Assembly: GCF_042854845.1 (NCBI RefSeq)
Contig: NZ_AP031498.1
Span: 4,588,001-4,652,000 of the forward strand
Direction: 5' to 3'
Origin: Maricurvus nonylphenolicus
Lineage (GTDB): Bacteria; Pseudomonadota; Gammaproteobacteria; Pseudomonadales; Cellvibrionaceae
DNA length: 64,000 nt
The translations under genes were made by a program, and so were the position numbers. The notes beneath the pieces were generated by a model. It did no database searches. It was not told the origin of the DNA and saw only the letters and a program-made list of their open reading frames with translations. Positions 36,125 to 45,300 of this stretch are shown here, piece after piece (positions within the stretch are counted from its first letter, which is position 1; each line of letters starts with the position of its first letter).

Positions 36125-38569
36125 ATGAAGATTTCTACTACAGCCATTCCACTGGCTGCCGCAATAGCCGCAGCTATGCCATTATCATTTAACACCCAAG
36201 CCGAAGAATCTCTAACTCTGGAAGAGATTGTGGTTACCGCCCAACGCAGGGAAGAAGCCCTTAGCGATGTACCACTGGCCGTTACAGCGGTCGATGCCGA
36301 AGGCCTGGCCGAAGCCCGTATTGAAGATTTAAGCGATATCAGCAATGCCTCCCCTAGTGTAGTCGCCGGTTCCAGCAACCAGGCATCGGCAACCGCCAAT
36401 GTACAGATCCGTGGTATTGGAACCGTAGGTAATTCACGCGCCTTTGAAGGAGCGGTGGGTATTTTTATTGACGGAGTTTATCGCACCCGTGCCGCCTCTG
36501 CCATGGAAACCTTTGTAGATATCGGTGGCGTTCAGGTTGTTCGCGGCCCACAAGGTACCCTGTTTGGAAAAAATACCGCCGCAGGTGCGGTACTGATTAA
36601 TTCAGCCACACCGAGCTTGGAAGAACTAACCACAAATTACAGTGTGGGCTTTGGTAACTACGGCTCCCAGGACATTAAACTGACAGTTAATGCGCCTACC
36701 GGTGAAAATTCTGCGATTCGCCTTTCTGCACTCTATGACGAGCAGGATGGTTTTTTTGAAGACGTAAATACCGGCGACGATATAAATGACAAACGCACTG
36801 AAGCCCTGAAATTTCAGTGGCTTTGGGAAGCCAGTGATGATTTATCCGTTCACGTGATAGCCGATGCGCTAGAGTCCAACGCCAACTGTTGCTACGGTAC
36901 CGTTGACTATGAAGATGGCGATGTCACGACTATTCTTGACAATATTCAACTGGCTAACGGCCTGAAGTTACCCTCAGACGATCCAGAAGATCGTGAGTCC
37001 GCGTTAAACCAAGAAGTTAAACAACGCGTTACCGATGAAGGTCTGACTCTGAAAGTTGTCTATGACACCGATGCCGGCAGCATCACCTCTACCACCGCTT
37101 ACCGTAACTACTTCTTCGAACAAAAAGAAGGTGATGCGGATTTCCACGGTGTGGATGTGGTTCAGTTTAACGAAGACTTTGACAGTAAATTCTACTCACA
37201 GGAATTGACCTTTAACGGTGAATTGGATGGCAAGCTGAGCGGTGATTACATTCTTGGTTTCTACTATTCAAAAGAGACTATTGATGCTGAGCGTGATGTA
37301 ATTACTGGCACCGACGCTGATTTATATTTTAGCTCTCTGTACACTGCTCAAACTTCAGAAACATTTGGGGAACTCGTAGCCGTAGATGCGCCTATCGCAC
37401 CCGGTGTTTTCTCCTCGGAAATCATGGAGTCAGAAACAGAGTCCATCGCCATCTTCTCCCACACCAATATCGATCTGAACGATAAGTGGAAACTGGTAGC
37501 CGGTCTGCGTTACTCCGAAGAGGAAAAAAGTGGGTCCTTTGAGAATTCATTCTTTGATGCCAGCACCGGCTCTTACTTAATAACTCCAACCAGTGGTGGT
37601 GGCGCAGGAGCATTCATTGCTGGCGCTTTTTGTTCTAACAGTAATCTAAGCAGCCCTTCATTCGTTGCAGGCAATACCTATTCCTGCGATGGTCTGGCTA
37701 CACCTCTGGCCTTCCTGGGCACCATGCCGGGGCCAGCCTACGACGAAACCAATGTCGACCGCGCTTTTAGTGGTACGCTAGGTCTGCAGTACTACCCTTC
37801 TGAAGACACCATGGTATACCTGACTTACAACCGCGGCTTCAAAGCTGGCGGCGTAAACTTTGATGCCAATGCAGGCGGTACGCTTGCCAACAACCCAGAC
37901 TTTGTTCCCGGCGCAACACCGCTGGATCCATCCTATGATCCAGAAACCATCGACGGCTATGAAGTAGGCATGAAAACCACCTACTGGGATGGCCGCGCGC
38001 GAGCCAACCTGGCTGCCTTCTACAACGACATCCAGGACCTGCAAGTAGCTCAGTTTGTCGGCCTGCAATACACCATCCTCAACGCCAAGTCCGCCAAGAA
38101 CTACGGTCTTGAGTTTGAAAATATGGTGCAGTTATCTGAAGTCTTCTCTGCCAGCCTGGATGGTTTGTGGATGCCGCACGCTAAGTACGGTGTCGATGAC
38201 AACATCGATCCAGCCATCTCTGGTCAGCGTATGAAACAGGCACCACACTTCACAGGTAATGCTGCGCTGAACTTTGATGCACCATTGACTGATGATTTGA
38301 GCCTGAAAGGTCGCGTGCAATATCAGTATCGCGGTTCCCGCTACATTCATACCAGCAGCCTGGCAAAAGAAGATAGCAACCATCGCGTTAACGCCAATAT
38401 CTCGCTGGTATCCGATGTACACGGTTGGCAGCTTGATCTGTGGGGGTTAAACCTGACAGACGAGGCCGACCCCACTGCAGTATTTACACCACCAGGTCTG
38501 AACGGTGAATTAAATGCTTACATCGACGCACCACGTACCTATGGCATAACTTTACGCGGCTCTTTCTAA
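36125..38569 (+). CDS. TonB-dependent outer-membrane receptor 1
   Basis: An 814-residue receptor for active uptake across the outer membrane. It has a signal peptide (to about 29, NTQAEES), a TonB-box/plug start LTLEEIVVTAQRREE, plug motifs IRGIGTVGNSRAFEGAVGIF, VQVVRGPQGTLFGKNTAAGA, and a C-terminal barrel ending in GSF. No secretin/STN signalling domain. It is closely related to the receptor at 39529; the LFGKNTAAGA-type plug is common in receptors for aromatic, terpenoid or steroid-like hydrophobic substrates, which is only suggestive. An efficient 10-bp hairpin follows the gene. Confidence 0.95.
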   Translation: MKISTTAIPLAAAIAAAMPLSFNTQAEESLTLEEIVVTAQRREEALSDVPLAVTAVDAEGLAEARIEDLSDISNASPSVVAGSSNQASATANVQIRGIGTVGNSRAFEGAVGIFIDGVYRTRAASAMETFVDIGGVQVVRGPQGTLFGKNTAAGAVLINSATPSLEELTTNYSVGFGNYGSQDIKLTVNAPTGENSAIRLSALYDEQDGFFEDVNTGDDINDKRTEALKFQWLWEASDDLSVHVIADALESNANCCYGTVDYEDGDVTTILDNIQLANGLKLPSDDPEDRESALNQEVKQRVTDEGLTLKVVYDTDAGSITSTTAYRNYFFEQKEGDADFHGVDVVQFNEDFDSKFYSQELTFNGELDGKLSGDYILGFYYSKETIDAERDVITGTDADLYFSSLYTAQTSETFGELVAVDAPIAPGVFSSEIMESETESIAIFSHTNIDLNDKWKLVAGLRYSEEEKSGSFENSFFDASTGSYLITPTSGGGAGAFIAGAFCSNSNLSSPSFVAGNTYSCDGLATPLAFLGTMPGPAYDETNVDRAFSGTLGLQYYPSEDTMVYLTYNRGFKAGGVNFDANAGGTLANNPDFVPGATPLDPSYDPETIDGYEVGMKTTYWDGRARANLAAFYNDIQDLQVAQFVGLQYTILNAKSAKNYGLEFENMVQLSEVFSASLDGLWMPHAKYGVDDNIDPAISGQRMKQAPHFTGNAALNFDAPLTDDLSLKGRVQYQYRGSRYIHTSSLAKEDSNHRVNANISLVSDVHGWQLDLWGLNLTDEADPTAVFTPPGLNGELNAYIDAPRTYGITLRGSF

Positions 38570-38584
38570 CGTTTAATCCAACAA

Positions 38585-38610
38585 GGTTACGCCATTAACG
38601 TGGCGTAACC
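38585..38610 (+). other. Intergenic hairpin after TonB receptor 1
   Basis: GGTTACGCCA and TGGCGTAACC form a perfect 10-bp stem with a 6-nt loop. No T-run follows, so it is probably not a terminator by itself. It may protect the receptor mRNA or limit expression of the following gene. Confidence 0.7.
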
Positions 38611-38626
38611 TGCACAGGTATTGATC

Positions 38627-39247
38627 ATGAACAGCATCCAACATATTGAGCTGCAACCCGAAGGCGGTTGGAACCATTCGCAACAGATAAAGCTGCAACC
38701 ACTGACCGACAAACAATTGGGTTTCTTTAAACGCCGGTTAATAAAGTTCATGGTAAAAGTGGGAACAGCAAACTGCACTAATCTCTATAGAACGTTCTTT
38801 CGAAATTCTCGCATCTATTTAATGTTTGCTCGACTCAACGCCCGCTTAATGCCGAATGGCTCGATTGGCAGACGAGAAACCGAACTGTGCATCCTCAGAA
38901 CGGCATGGCTAAAAAAATCACGTTACGAATGGGGACAACATATAGACATTGGCCTGCATATAGGACTCACCACAGAGGATATAAGAAGAATAACCAAAGG
39001 CCCTGAAGCCAATGGCTGGGACAAAAAAGAAATCACCCTTTTACGCGCGACAGATGAATTCCATACAGACGCTAAGGTTGCAGACGTAACCTGGAAGGAA
39101 CTGGCATCTTACTACTCCGACAAACAGTTAATTGAACTGCTTATGCTATTAGGTCTTTACGGGGCCTTGGCAGGAGTTCTAAATAGTTCTGGCGTTAGAC
39201 TTGAATCTGAAGTTGAAGCCATCATGCAAACCCTACAATGCCCCTAA
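38627..39247 (+). CDS. Carboxymuconolactone decarboxylase family protein
   Basis: A 206-residue AhpD-like helical protein. The core region RRETELCILRTAWLKKSRYEWGQHIDIG is the CMD motif: an acidic residue, then E-W-x-x-H, in place of the CxxC found in AhpD, so no peroxiredoxin reductase activity is expected. I start at ATG 38627 with ACAGG 8 nt upstream rather than TTG 38621. It lies between two paralogous TonB receptors and probably acts on the imported substrate. Confidence 0.82.
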   Translation: MNSIQHIELQPEGGWNHSQQIKLQPLTDKQLGFFKRRLIKFMVKVGTANCTNLYRTFFRNSRIYLMFARLNARLMPNGSIGRRETELCILRTAWLKKSRYEWGQHIDIGLHIGLTTEDIRRITKGPEANGWDKKEITLLRATDEFHTDAKVADVTWKELASYYSDKQLIELLMLLGLYGALAGVLNSSGVRLESEVEAIMQTLQCP

Positions 39248-39528
39248 ATAAACTATTTTGAGCTGATCTGCATGGCAACCCAAGACATAACCTTATGATT
39301 TAACAAGACTTTATATTTCACTTTCAAATATAACATTCTAAAAATAAGCTATTTTGAGTAGCTCAACTTTGTTCTTCATGAAGATAATGATTAGGTGAGT
39401 TAATAGATTCTAACTGAATTTCATTACAAGCACTCAGTGCTATAAAACTCCAAAATTCTAATAATAACTAAAAGAGCTAGAACACTCCTTATGTGAGATG
39501 TTTAACCCTATTTACAGAGAACAAGAGT

Positions 39529-41952
39529 ATGAAGATACCTACTAGTGTCATCCCCTTGGCTGCAGCTATTGCCGCAACTACACCATTTTCCTTTAACAGC
39601 TATGCTGATGACTCTTTGGCCCTTGAAGAGATTGTCGTAACCGCTCAGCGTCGAGAAGAGTCCCTTAACGAAGTACCGCTTGCTGTAACCTCCATAGACG
39701 CTGAAGCCATGGCCGAAGCACGTATCGAAGATCTGTCGGATATCAGCAAGGCATCACCCAGCATTACAGCCGCCTCTTCAAATAATGCCTCTGCGACTGC
39801 CAATGTCACCATTCGTGGGATTGGCACCGTGGGTAACTCCCGGTCCTTTGAAGGTGCTGTAGGCATTTTTATTGATGGTGTTTACCGCACCCGTGCGGCT
39901 TCCGCGCTGGAAAGCTTTGTCGATGTTGGCGGCGTTCAGGTTATCCGTGGACCACAAGGTACCCTGTTCGGCAAAAACACCTCTGCCGGCGCCGTACTAA
40001 TTAACTCTACCGCACCATCACTGGAAGAGCTTACGACAGATTACAGTATCGGTTTTGGTAATTTTGGTTCCCAGAATCATCGCGTAGCTGTCAACATCCC
40101 TGTTACCGAGAACTCAGCTATCCGAGTTGCAGCCCTGTATGACGAACAAGAAGGTTTTATTGAGGATGTCAATACCGGCGAAGATATTAACGGTAAAGAC
40201 ACCAAAGCCCTTAAGTTTCAATGGCTATGGGAAGCCAGTGAAGATCTCTCGATCCATGTAATTGCTGATTCTCTTGAGTCCAATGGCAACTGCTGCTACG
40301 GCACGGTAGATTATGAAGATGGCGACGTTACCGCCCTTACCGATTTCATTCAAGTCAGCAAAGGACTGACCTTACCCTCGGATAGTTTCGACGATTTTGA
40401 GTCAGCCCTTAATCACAAAACCAAGCAGCGCATCACTGACGAAGGCCTGACCCTAAAGGTGGAATACGATACTGACATTGGCACCTTAACCTCTACCAGC
40501 GCCTATCGACACTACGATCTGCAACAGAAGGATGCTGACGGCGACTTTAACGGCGCGGATATTTTACGTTTTAACGAATCCTTTGACAGTGAATTTTATT
40601 CTCAGGAATTAACTTTTAGCGGTGAATTTGAGGGTGCCCTTAACGGCGATTATATTGTTGGACTGTTCTACTCAAAAGAGGATATCGATGCAGACCGCCA
40701 ACTATTTAACGGTGCGGATTCAGAGGTTTTCTACGAAGGGTTACTTACTTCAGGTTTTAGCGAGCAGTTTGGTCAACTTATTGGTGTAGACATTGACTAT
40801 AGTTTGAACCCACTAGGACAATATACAGATGAGGTTATGACATCGGAAACCGAGTCTATCGCTATTTTCTCTCATGTCAATATCGATCTCAATGAGCAAT
40901 GGAAGCTGGTTGCCGGCCTACGGTATTCGGAAGAAGAAAAATCAGGTTCATTTGGTTATAACTTCTTCGATGATTCCCTTGCCAGCTATACCATATCCAC
41001 CGCAGGCCCACTGACCGGCGACGATGTCTGTTTGGCAGCTTTTGGCAATAATACCGCCCCCAACACCTGCTTAGGTCCGAGTACAGTATTAACTGTACTC
41101 GGCACCATGCCTGGGCCTGAGTATGACGAGACCAATGTCGATCGCGCCTTTAGTGGTACTCTGGGACTGCAGTATTTCCCATCGGAAGACACTATGGTGT
41201 ATATCACCTATAACCGTGGCTTTAAAGCCGGTGGGGTTAACTTCGATGCAAGCGGTGCCGGCACAGTGGAAAACAACCCCGCAATCACTCCAGGTGCTAC
41301 GCCTCTGGATCCATCCTACGATCCAGAAACCATCGATGGCTATGAATTGGGGATGAAAACCACCTACTGGGGTGGCCGCGCGCAAACCAATGTAGCAGCC
41401 TTCTATAATGATATTGAAGATCTTCAGGTTGCTCAGTTTATAGGCCTCCAATTCACCATTCTCAATGCCAAGTCTGCCAAGAACTACGGCATCGAGTTTG
41501 AAAACCTGGTGCAGATTAGCGAAGTATTTTCGGCAAATTTGGATGCCGTGTGGATTCCACATGCCAAATACGGTAGGGATGATAATGTTGACCCCGCTAT
41601 TTCAAACCAACGGATGAAACAGGTACCACATTTCAGCGGTAATGCCTCACTCAATTTTGATACACCACTGACCGATGATATGAGCGTTAAGGGAAGGGTG
41701 CAGTACCAATACGGCAGCTCTCGTTACATCATGACCAGTAGCTTGGCTAAAGAAGATAGCGTCGGTGTAGTTAACGCCAGCTTGTCGCTGGTTTCTGAAG
41801 TTAATGGCTGGCAACTGGATCTGTGGGGCCTTAACCTTACGGACGAAGCTGACCCTACGGTTGCATTTACACCACCGGGCCAGGTAGGTGACCTCAATGC
41901 CTACCTGGGATCACCTCGTACCTATGGTGTTACCTTGAGAGGATCATTCTAA
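39529..41952 (+). CDS. TonB-dependent outer-membrane receptor 2 (paralogue of receptor 1)
   Basis: An 807-residue receptor nearly collinear with the one at 36125: same signal peptide type, LALEEIVVTAQRREE, IRGIGTVGNSRSFEGAVGIF, and near-identical barrel segments (for example ESNGNCCYGTVDYEDGDV against ESNANCCYGTVDYEDGDV). The most divergent part is the segment around 490-540, probably one extracellular loop, suggesting the two take different but related ligands. I start at ATG 39529, not the upstream GTG. A terminator follows at 41978. Confidence 0.95.
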   Translation: MKIPTSVIPLAAAIAATTPFSFNSYADDSLALEEIVVTAQRREESLNEVPLAVTSIDAEAMAEARIEDLSDISKASPSITAASSNNASATANVTIRGIGTVGNSRSFEGAVGIFIDGVYRTRAASALESFVDVGGVQVIRGPQGTLFGKNTSAGAVLINSTAPSLEELTTDYSIGFGNFGSQNHRVAVNIPVTENSAIRVAALYDEQEGFIEDVNTGEDINGKDTKALKFQWLWEASEDLSIHVIADSLESNGNCCYGTVDYEDGDVTALTDFIQVSKGLTLPSDSFDDFESALNHKTKQRITDEGLTLKVEYDTDIGTLTSTSAYRHYDLQQKDADGDFNGADILRFNESFDSEFYSQELTFSGEFEGALNGDYIVGLFYSKEDIDADRQLFNGADSEVFYEGLLTSGFSEQFGQLIGVDIDYSLNPLGQYTDEVMTSETESIAIFSHVNIDLNEQWKLVAGLRYSEEEKSGSFGYNFFDDSLASYTISTAGPLTGDDVCLAAFGNNTAPNTCLGPSTVLTVLGTMPGPEYDETNVDRAFSGTLGLQYFPSEDTMVYITYNRGFKAGGVNFDASGAGTVENNPAITPGATPLDPSYDPETIDGYELGMKTTYWGGRAQTNVAAFYNDIEDLQVAQFIGLQFTILNAKSAKNYGIEFENLVQISEVFSANLDAVWIPHAKYGRDDNVDPAISNQRMKQVPHFSGNASLNFDTPLTDDMSVKGRVQYQYGSSRYIMTSSLAKEDSVGVVNASLSLVSEVNGWQLDLWGLNLTDEADPTVAFTPPGQVGDLNAYLGSPRTYGVTLRGSF

Positions 41953-41977
41953 ATCTAACTCCGCAAGCTCTCCGCTT

Positions 41978-42012
41978 GGGTTACTCGATACATATCGAGT
42001 AACCCTTTTTTA
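41978..42012 (+). terminator. Intrinsic terminator after TonB receptor 2
   Basis: GGGTTACTCGAT and ATCGAGTAACCC form a 12-bp stem with a short loop and TTTTTT on the plus strand. The convergent AraC gene ends 128 bp further on. Confidence 0.93.
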
Positions 42013-42139
42013 TTGGCTATGAAACATGAAGTACAAAGCACTATTCAACAGCAATCTTCTCAAACTATATACAAACACACCTGTAGTACCAGCACGACTG
42101 CTGATAAGTAGTGGTATAGGAATTTTAGCTAACAAGTGT

Positions 42140-43168
42140 TTAAGACTGATGGGCTTTACGATACTCACTAAAGCTCACACCCAATTCATTCTTGAATAGG
42201 CGTCCAAAACTGTTTACATCCTGAAACCCCAATCGATCAGACAACTCAGCCATACTGATAATTGAGTTGGCAGCTAGCCAAGCTGCCTCATCAATGCGAA
42301 ACATCGCCAACTCACGACTAAACGTGGTACAGGCGCCTTTTAAGTAGCGCTTGAAGGTGGGTAAAGTAGTATATAGCTGCTTTGCACACTCTTCCTGCTT
42401 GTAAACACCTTTTACAAATAATTCTCGTAGTTCATTCAAACCGCCTTTTCTGGCTGACATCTGATTTAACTGCGCCTGTAACATACGCCGTGTCGCATTA
42501 GCTGCTATAGGGTTGGCATTAGGAATAGGCGTTGACAACAACTCTTTACGAATACGAATCTGATTAACATGGTTATTCCATTCGATATTACCGCCATAAA
42601 ATGTTCGTAATTTTCGGTGATATGGTGGAGGATCACCTTTAACAAAGATAAAAAAATTATCGCCATAATCCTTGATAGAGCCTCCCCCCATCTGCTCAAT
42701 CGCCCGATAGTTCATGGAAAAATAGGCCTCCATAGAGCGATCCAATATGGGATCACGAGTAAATTCAGGATGCACGGTTATATAACAGAATTCCTCCGAA
42801 TCCCTGCGGATGACATAAAAGATAGGAGAAATGAGTATTGGATAACTTTCCTGAATCTCAATTACCTGCTCCCAAGTTACACAGTTAAGCGCGAGCAACC
42901 CCAGTAAGCCGTGACTGGCAACAGGTAAGCGTAAGCCAAATTCAAAGCCCCAATCCGCATGGCCTTTTAACGCCAGGTTATCGGCTAAGGTACGATATTG
43001 TTGCCAACTGATTAGCAAGTCGACATCTTCCAAATCTTTCTCGGATATACCCGTATTAGCTAATAACTCTGTAGGTGATATGCCTAGCTCAAGGCCATAT
43101 TCAAATAGGTAATTAGGATGAAGCACCCAAGGGAATAGCGGATCCTGGCCGCCTATCAGTTTTTTCAT
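42140..43168 (-). CDS. AraC family transcriptional regulator (OruR/ArgR-type)
   Basis: A 342-residue regulator with the N-terminal Arabinose_bd-type domain (PF12625-like; VASHGLLGLLALNC, about 85-200) and a C-terminal AraC helix-turn-helix (about 255-338; LSDRLGFQDVNSFGRLFK, then YRKAH). It lies 76 bp after the NHL gene on the same strand, at the end of the glycyl radical enzyme cluster, so it may regulate that cluster, the TonB receptors, or both. Confidence 0.9.
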   Translation of the reverse strand: MKKLIGGQDPLFPWVLHPNYLFEYGLELGISPTELLANTGISEKDLEDVDLLISWQQYRTLADNLALKGHADWGFEFGLRLPVASHGLLGLLALNCVTWEQVIEIQESYPILISPIFYVIRRDSEEFCYITVHPEFTRDPILDRSMEAYFSMNYRAIEQMGGGSIKDYGDNFFIFVKGDPPPYHRKLRTFYGGNIEWNNHVNQIRIRKELLSTPIPNANPIAANATRRMLQAQLNQMSARKGGLNELRELFVKGVYKQEECAKQLYTTLPTFKRYLKGACTTFSRELAMFRIDEAAWLAANSIISMAELSDRLGFQDVNSFGRLFKNELGVSFSEYRKAHQS

Positions 43169-43244
43169 TATCGACCTGCGGAGTTCTTATATAGGTATGC
43201 CTTAATTGTAAGTGGGCTTTGACTCACCCGCAAATGGCTTCTTA

Positions 43245-44303
43245 CTAGCTAGATTTTTCCAGCTTCACCGGATAGGCACCCGCAGCATTCCATTGACAAA
43301 CATAGATGTTACCTTCGTTATCTACACAGACATCATGACAGTGCTTGAAGACAGAGCCATCCTGAACAATGGGCTGTAGATTACCATTCTTATAGACGGG
43401 CTGATTGCCACCAGGGTTAGAAATGACTCGATCATCAGCACCCAGAATGGTGACAAAACCACTATTAGGTTTGAACAACTTTCCTGACCAGCACACCCCC
43501 GCGTAAATATTATCACCATGAATTACAGGACGGCAGACATAGGCCCCCGGTAGCGGTATTGCTGACAGATAGGTGCCATCCAAACGATAACGTTTGAAAC
43601 AGGCATCCTCTCTGGAGCTGACCAGTACTGTCTCTTGGCCTTTACGGTTATCTATGGCGATACCATGCGCCGAGTTAATACTTCCCTCTTGTTTTCCTCT
43701 ACCACCAAAATGACGAATATAGTTGCCTTTCCGGTCATATTGAATAACAAACGATGAACCATAACCATCGGCCACATAGACATCGCCATTTCTGGTAATC
43801 GCTGTACCTGTTGGCAAGTATTTTACAGGATTGGCATAGATACCCAGCTCGGCAGGCGTCGGAAAGCGTAACAATACCTTGCCTCGTAAATCCGTTTTAA
43901 CCACAGATTCAGTTCTATAATCGCAAATATACAGATAATCCTGATTGTTTTCGGTGGCCAAGGTCAAACCATGAGCGGATTTAAAACCCAGAGTCCAACT
44001 GTCAACAATTTCGCCATTTGGGCTATAGATAAGGATATTATTCTTTTCGTGATTAGTTAACAGGATGATACGCCCCAGAGAATCAATCACCATTTCATGG
44101 CAATCCCGTACAGGATATTCTGCGTTATTTTCAGGTTCTCCCCACGCCTCGTCTAAACGATACTGATAACCGTTATGCCCCAGTAGTGGTGCACATTTTT
44201 GACTTTTCTTCTTAGGATTTCGTAATGCTGAATCCATTCTTGAGGATAAAACAGCGATGGATTCCAGAACATCATAACCCATTAATAACAATGCGCGTTT
44301 CAT
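43245..44303 (-). CDS. NHL-repeat beta-propeller protein
   Basis: A 352-residue protein with about six NHL-type blades. Repeats include GRIILLTNHEKNNILIYS, GDVYVADGYGSSFVIQYD, GNYIRHFGGRGKQEG and GNIYVCQWNAAGAYPVKL. It has Cys/His residues near blade ends (FKHCHDVCVD). No clear signal peptide is seen, so it may be cytoplasmic. It lies 16 bp after the GRE activase, in the same operon. NHL propellers can be scaffolds, lyases (peptidyl-alpha-hydroxyglycine lyase) or binding modules; the role here is unknown and the context with a GRE is unusual. Confidence 0.8.
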   Translation of the reverse strand: MKRALLLMGYDVLESIAVLSSRMDSALRNPKKKSQKCAPLLGHNGYQYRLDEAWGEPENNAEYPVRDCHEMVIDSLGRIILLTNHEKNNILIYSPNGEIVDSWTLGFKSAHGLTLATENNQDYLYICDYRTESVVKTDLRGKVLLRFPTPAELGIYANPVKYLPTGTAITRNGDVYVADGYGSSFVIQYDRKGNYIRHFGGRGKQEGSINSAHGIAIDNRKGQETVLVSSREDACFKRYRLDGTYLSAIPLPGAYVCRPVIHGDNIYAGVCWSGKLFKPNSGFVTILGADDRVISNPGGNQPVYKNGNLQPIVQDGSVFKHCHDVCVDNEGNIYVCQWNAAGAYPVKLEKSS

Positions 44304-44319
44304 AAACTACCTGTGACCA

Positions 44320-45300
44320 TTACCTATGGCAATGTACCGAAATACCACGAGACTCAAATACTTCAGTGCATCGATCCAACTCGGCATCGGACATAAACTT
44401 TGCTGTTTGCTCACCAATATCCAACCGTTTGGTGCCACCAAATCTGGGTAACTTATCCAACCAGATCGGGTTATAGGGAAGAATTTGCATTTTCTTGACG
44501 CCGTTAGCTTTCATCAAATCGGCAATGCCGTTGAGATTTTTATCAGTATCGGTAATCTCGGGAATCAACGGGACCCTAGGCAAGACTTCAAGATCATTTC
44601 CAAGCGCCAACGCTTGAACCCTTTTAAAGTTATCGATAATAGGTTCGTTTTTTACGCCGCAATAGGTCAGATGATCATCACTATCAATCAGCTTAAGGTC
44701 GAAGTAAATGGTATTGGTATAGGGTAATACCAGTTTTTCAAATTTACCGTAATTGAAAAGACCCGCCGTTTGAATCAACGTATGGATATCTCTTTTACTT
44801 TTTACCAACTGAAACAATTCACCAACGGCATCCATCTGCATCAAGGCTTCTCCGCCTGATACGGTTAGTCCGCCACCCGACATATCAAAAAAATCGGCAT
44901 CTTCCAGCACAGTGTCGGCTAGTGCTTCCAAATCGGTGGTGGGTCGGCCAATTTGCTCTAAGGCTCCCGAAGGGCATGCATCTACACACTCAAAACACTG
45001 TGTGCATTTATCACGTAGGATTTTTCCAGAAGCGCTTAAATCAATCGCCTGCTCGGGGCAGGCACTGACACAGTCGCCACACTCGATACATTTTTCAGCA
45101 TCAAAGGACAGCTCGTAACCGGTATTTATGCTTTCCGGATTCTGGCACCAGGTACATGACAGAGGGCAACCTTTAAAAAACACCACGCTGCGTATGCCCG
45201 GACCATCATCCAGTGTATTACGCTTAACATCAAAATATAACGAAGCCTTACGTGGCTCCGTTATATTGATCGAGTTAATGAGGCTCGCATCAGGCCGCAT
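44320..45300 (-). CDS. Glycyl radical enzyme activating protein (radical SAM)
   Basis: A 326-residue radical SAM activase. The SAM cluster motif C-x3-C-x2-C sits in KGCPLSCTWCQNPES, then two ferredoxin-type 4Fe-4S sites CIECGDCVSACP and CTQCFECVDACP, the layout of activases for glycerol dehydratase/benzylsuccinate/HPAD-type GREs rather than pyruvate formate-lyase. GGGLTVSGGEALMQ is the SAM-binding Gly motif. I start at ATG 45300: AGGAG 5 nt upstream, overlapping the GRE stop by 11 bp. The longer open frame to 45375 lies inside the GRE. Confidence 0.92.
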   Translation of the reverse strand: MRPDASLINSINITEPRKASLYFDVKRNTLDDGPGIRSVVFFKGCPLSCTWCQNPESINTGYELSFDAEKCIECGDCVSACPEQAIDLSASGKILRDKCTQCFECVDACPSGALEQIGRPTTDLEALADTVLEDADFFDMSGGGLTVSGGEALMQMDAVGELFQLVKSKRDIHTLIQTAGLFNYGKFEKLVLPYTNTIYFDLKLIDSDDHLTYCGVKNEPIIDNFKRVQALALGNDLEVLPRVPLIPEITDTDKNLNGIADLMKANGVKKMQILPYNPIWLDKLPRFGGTKRLDIGEQTAKFMSDAELDRCTEVFESRGISVHCHR

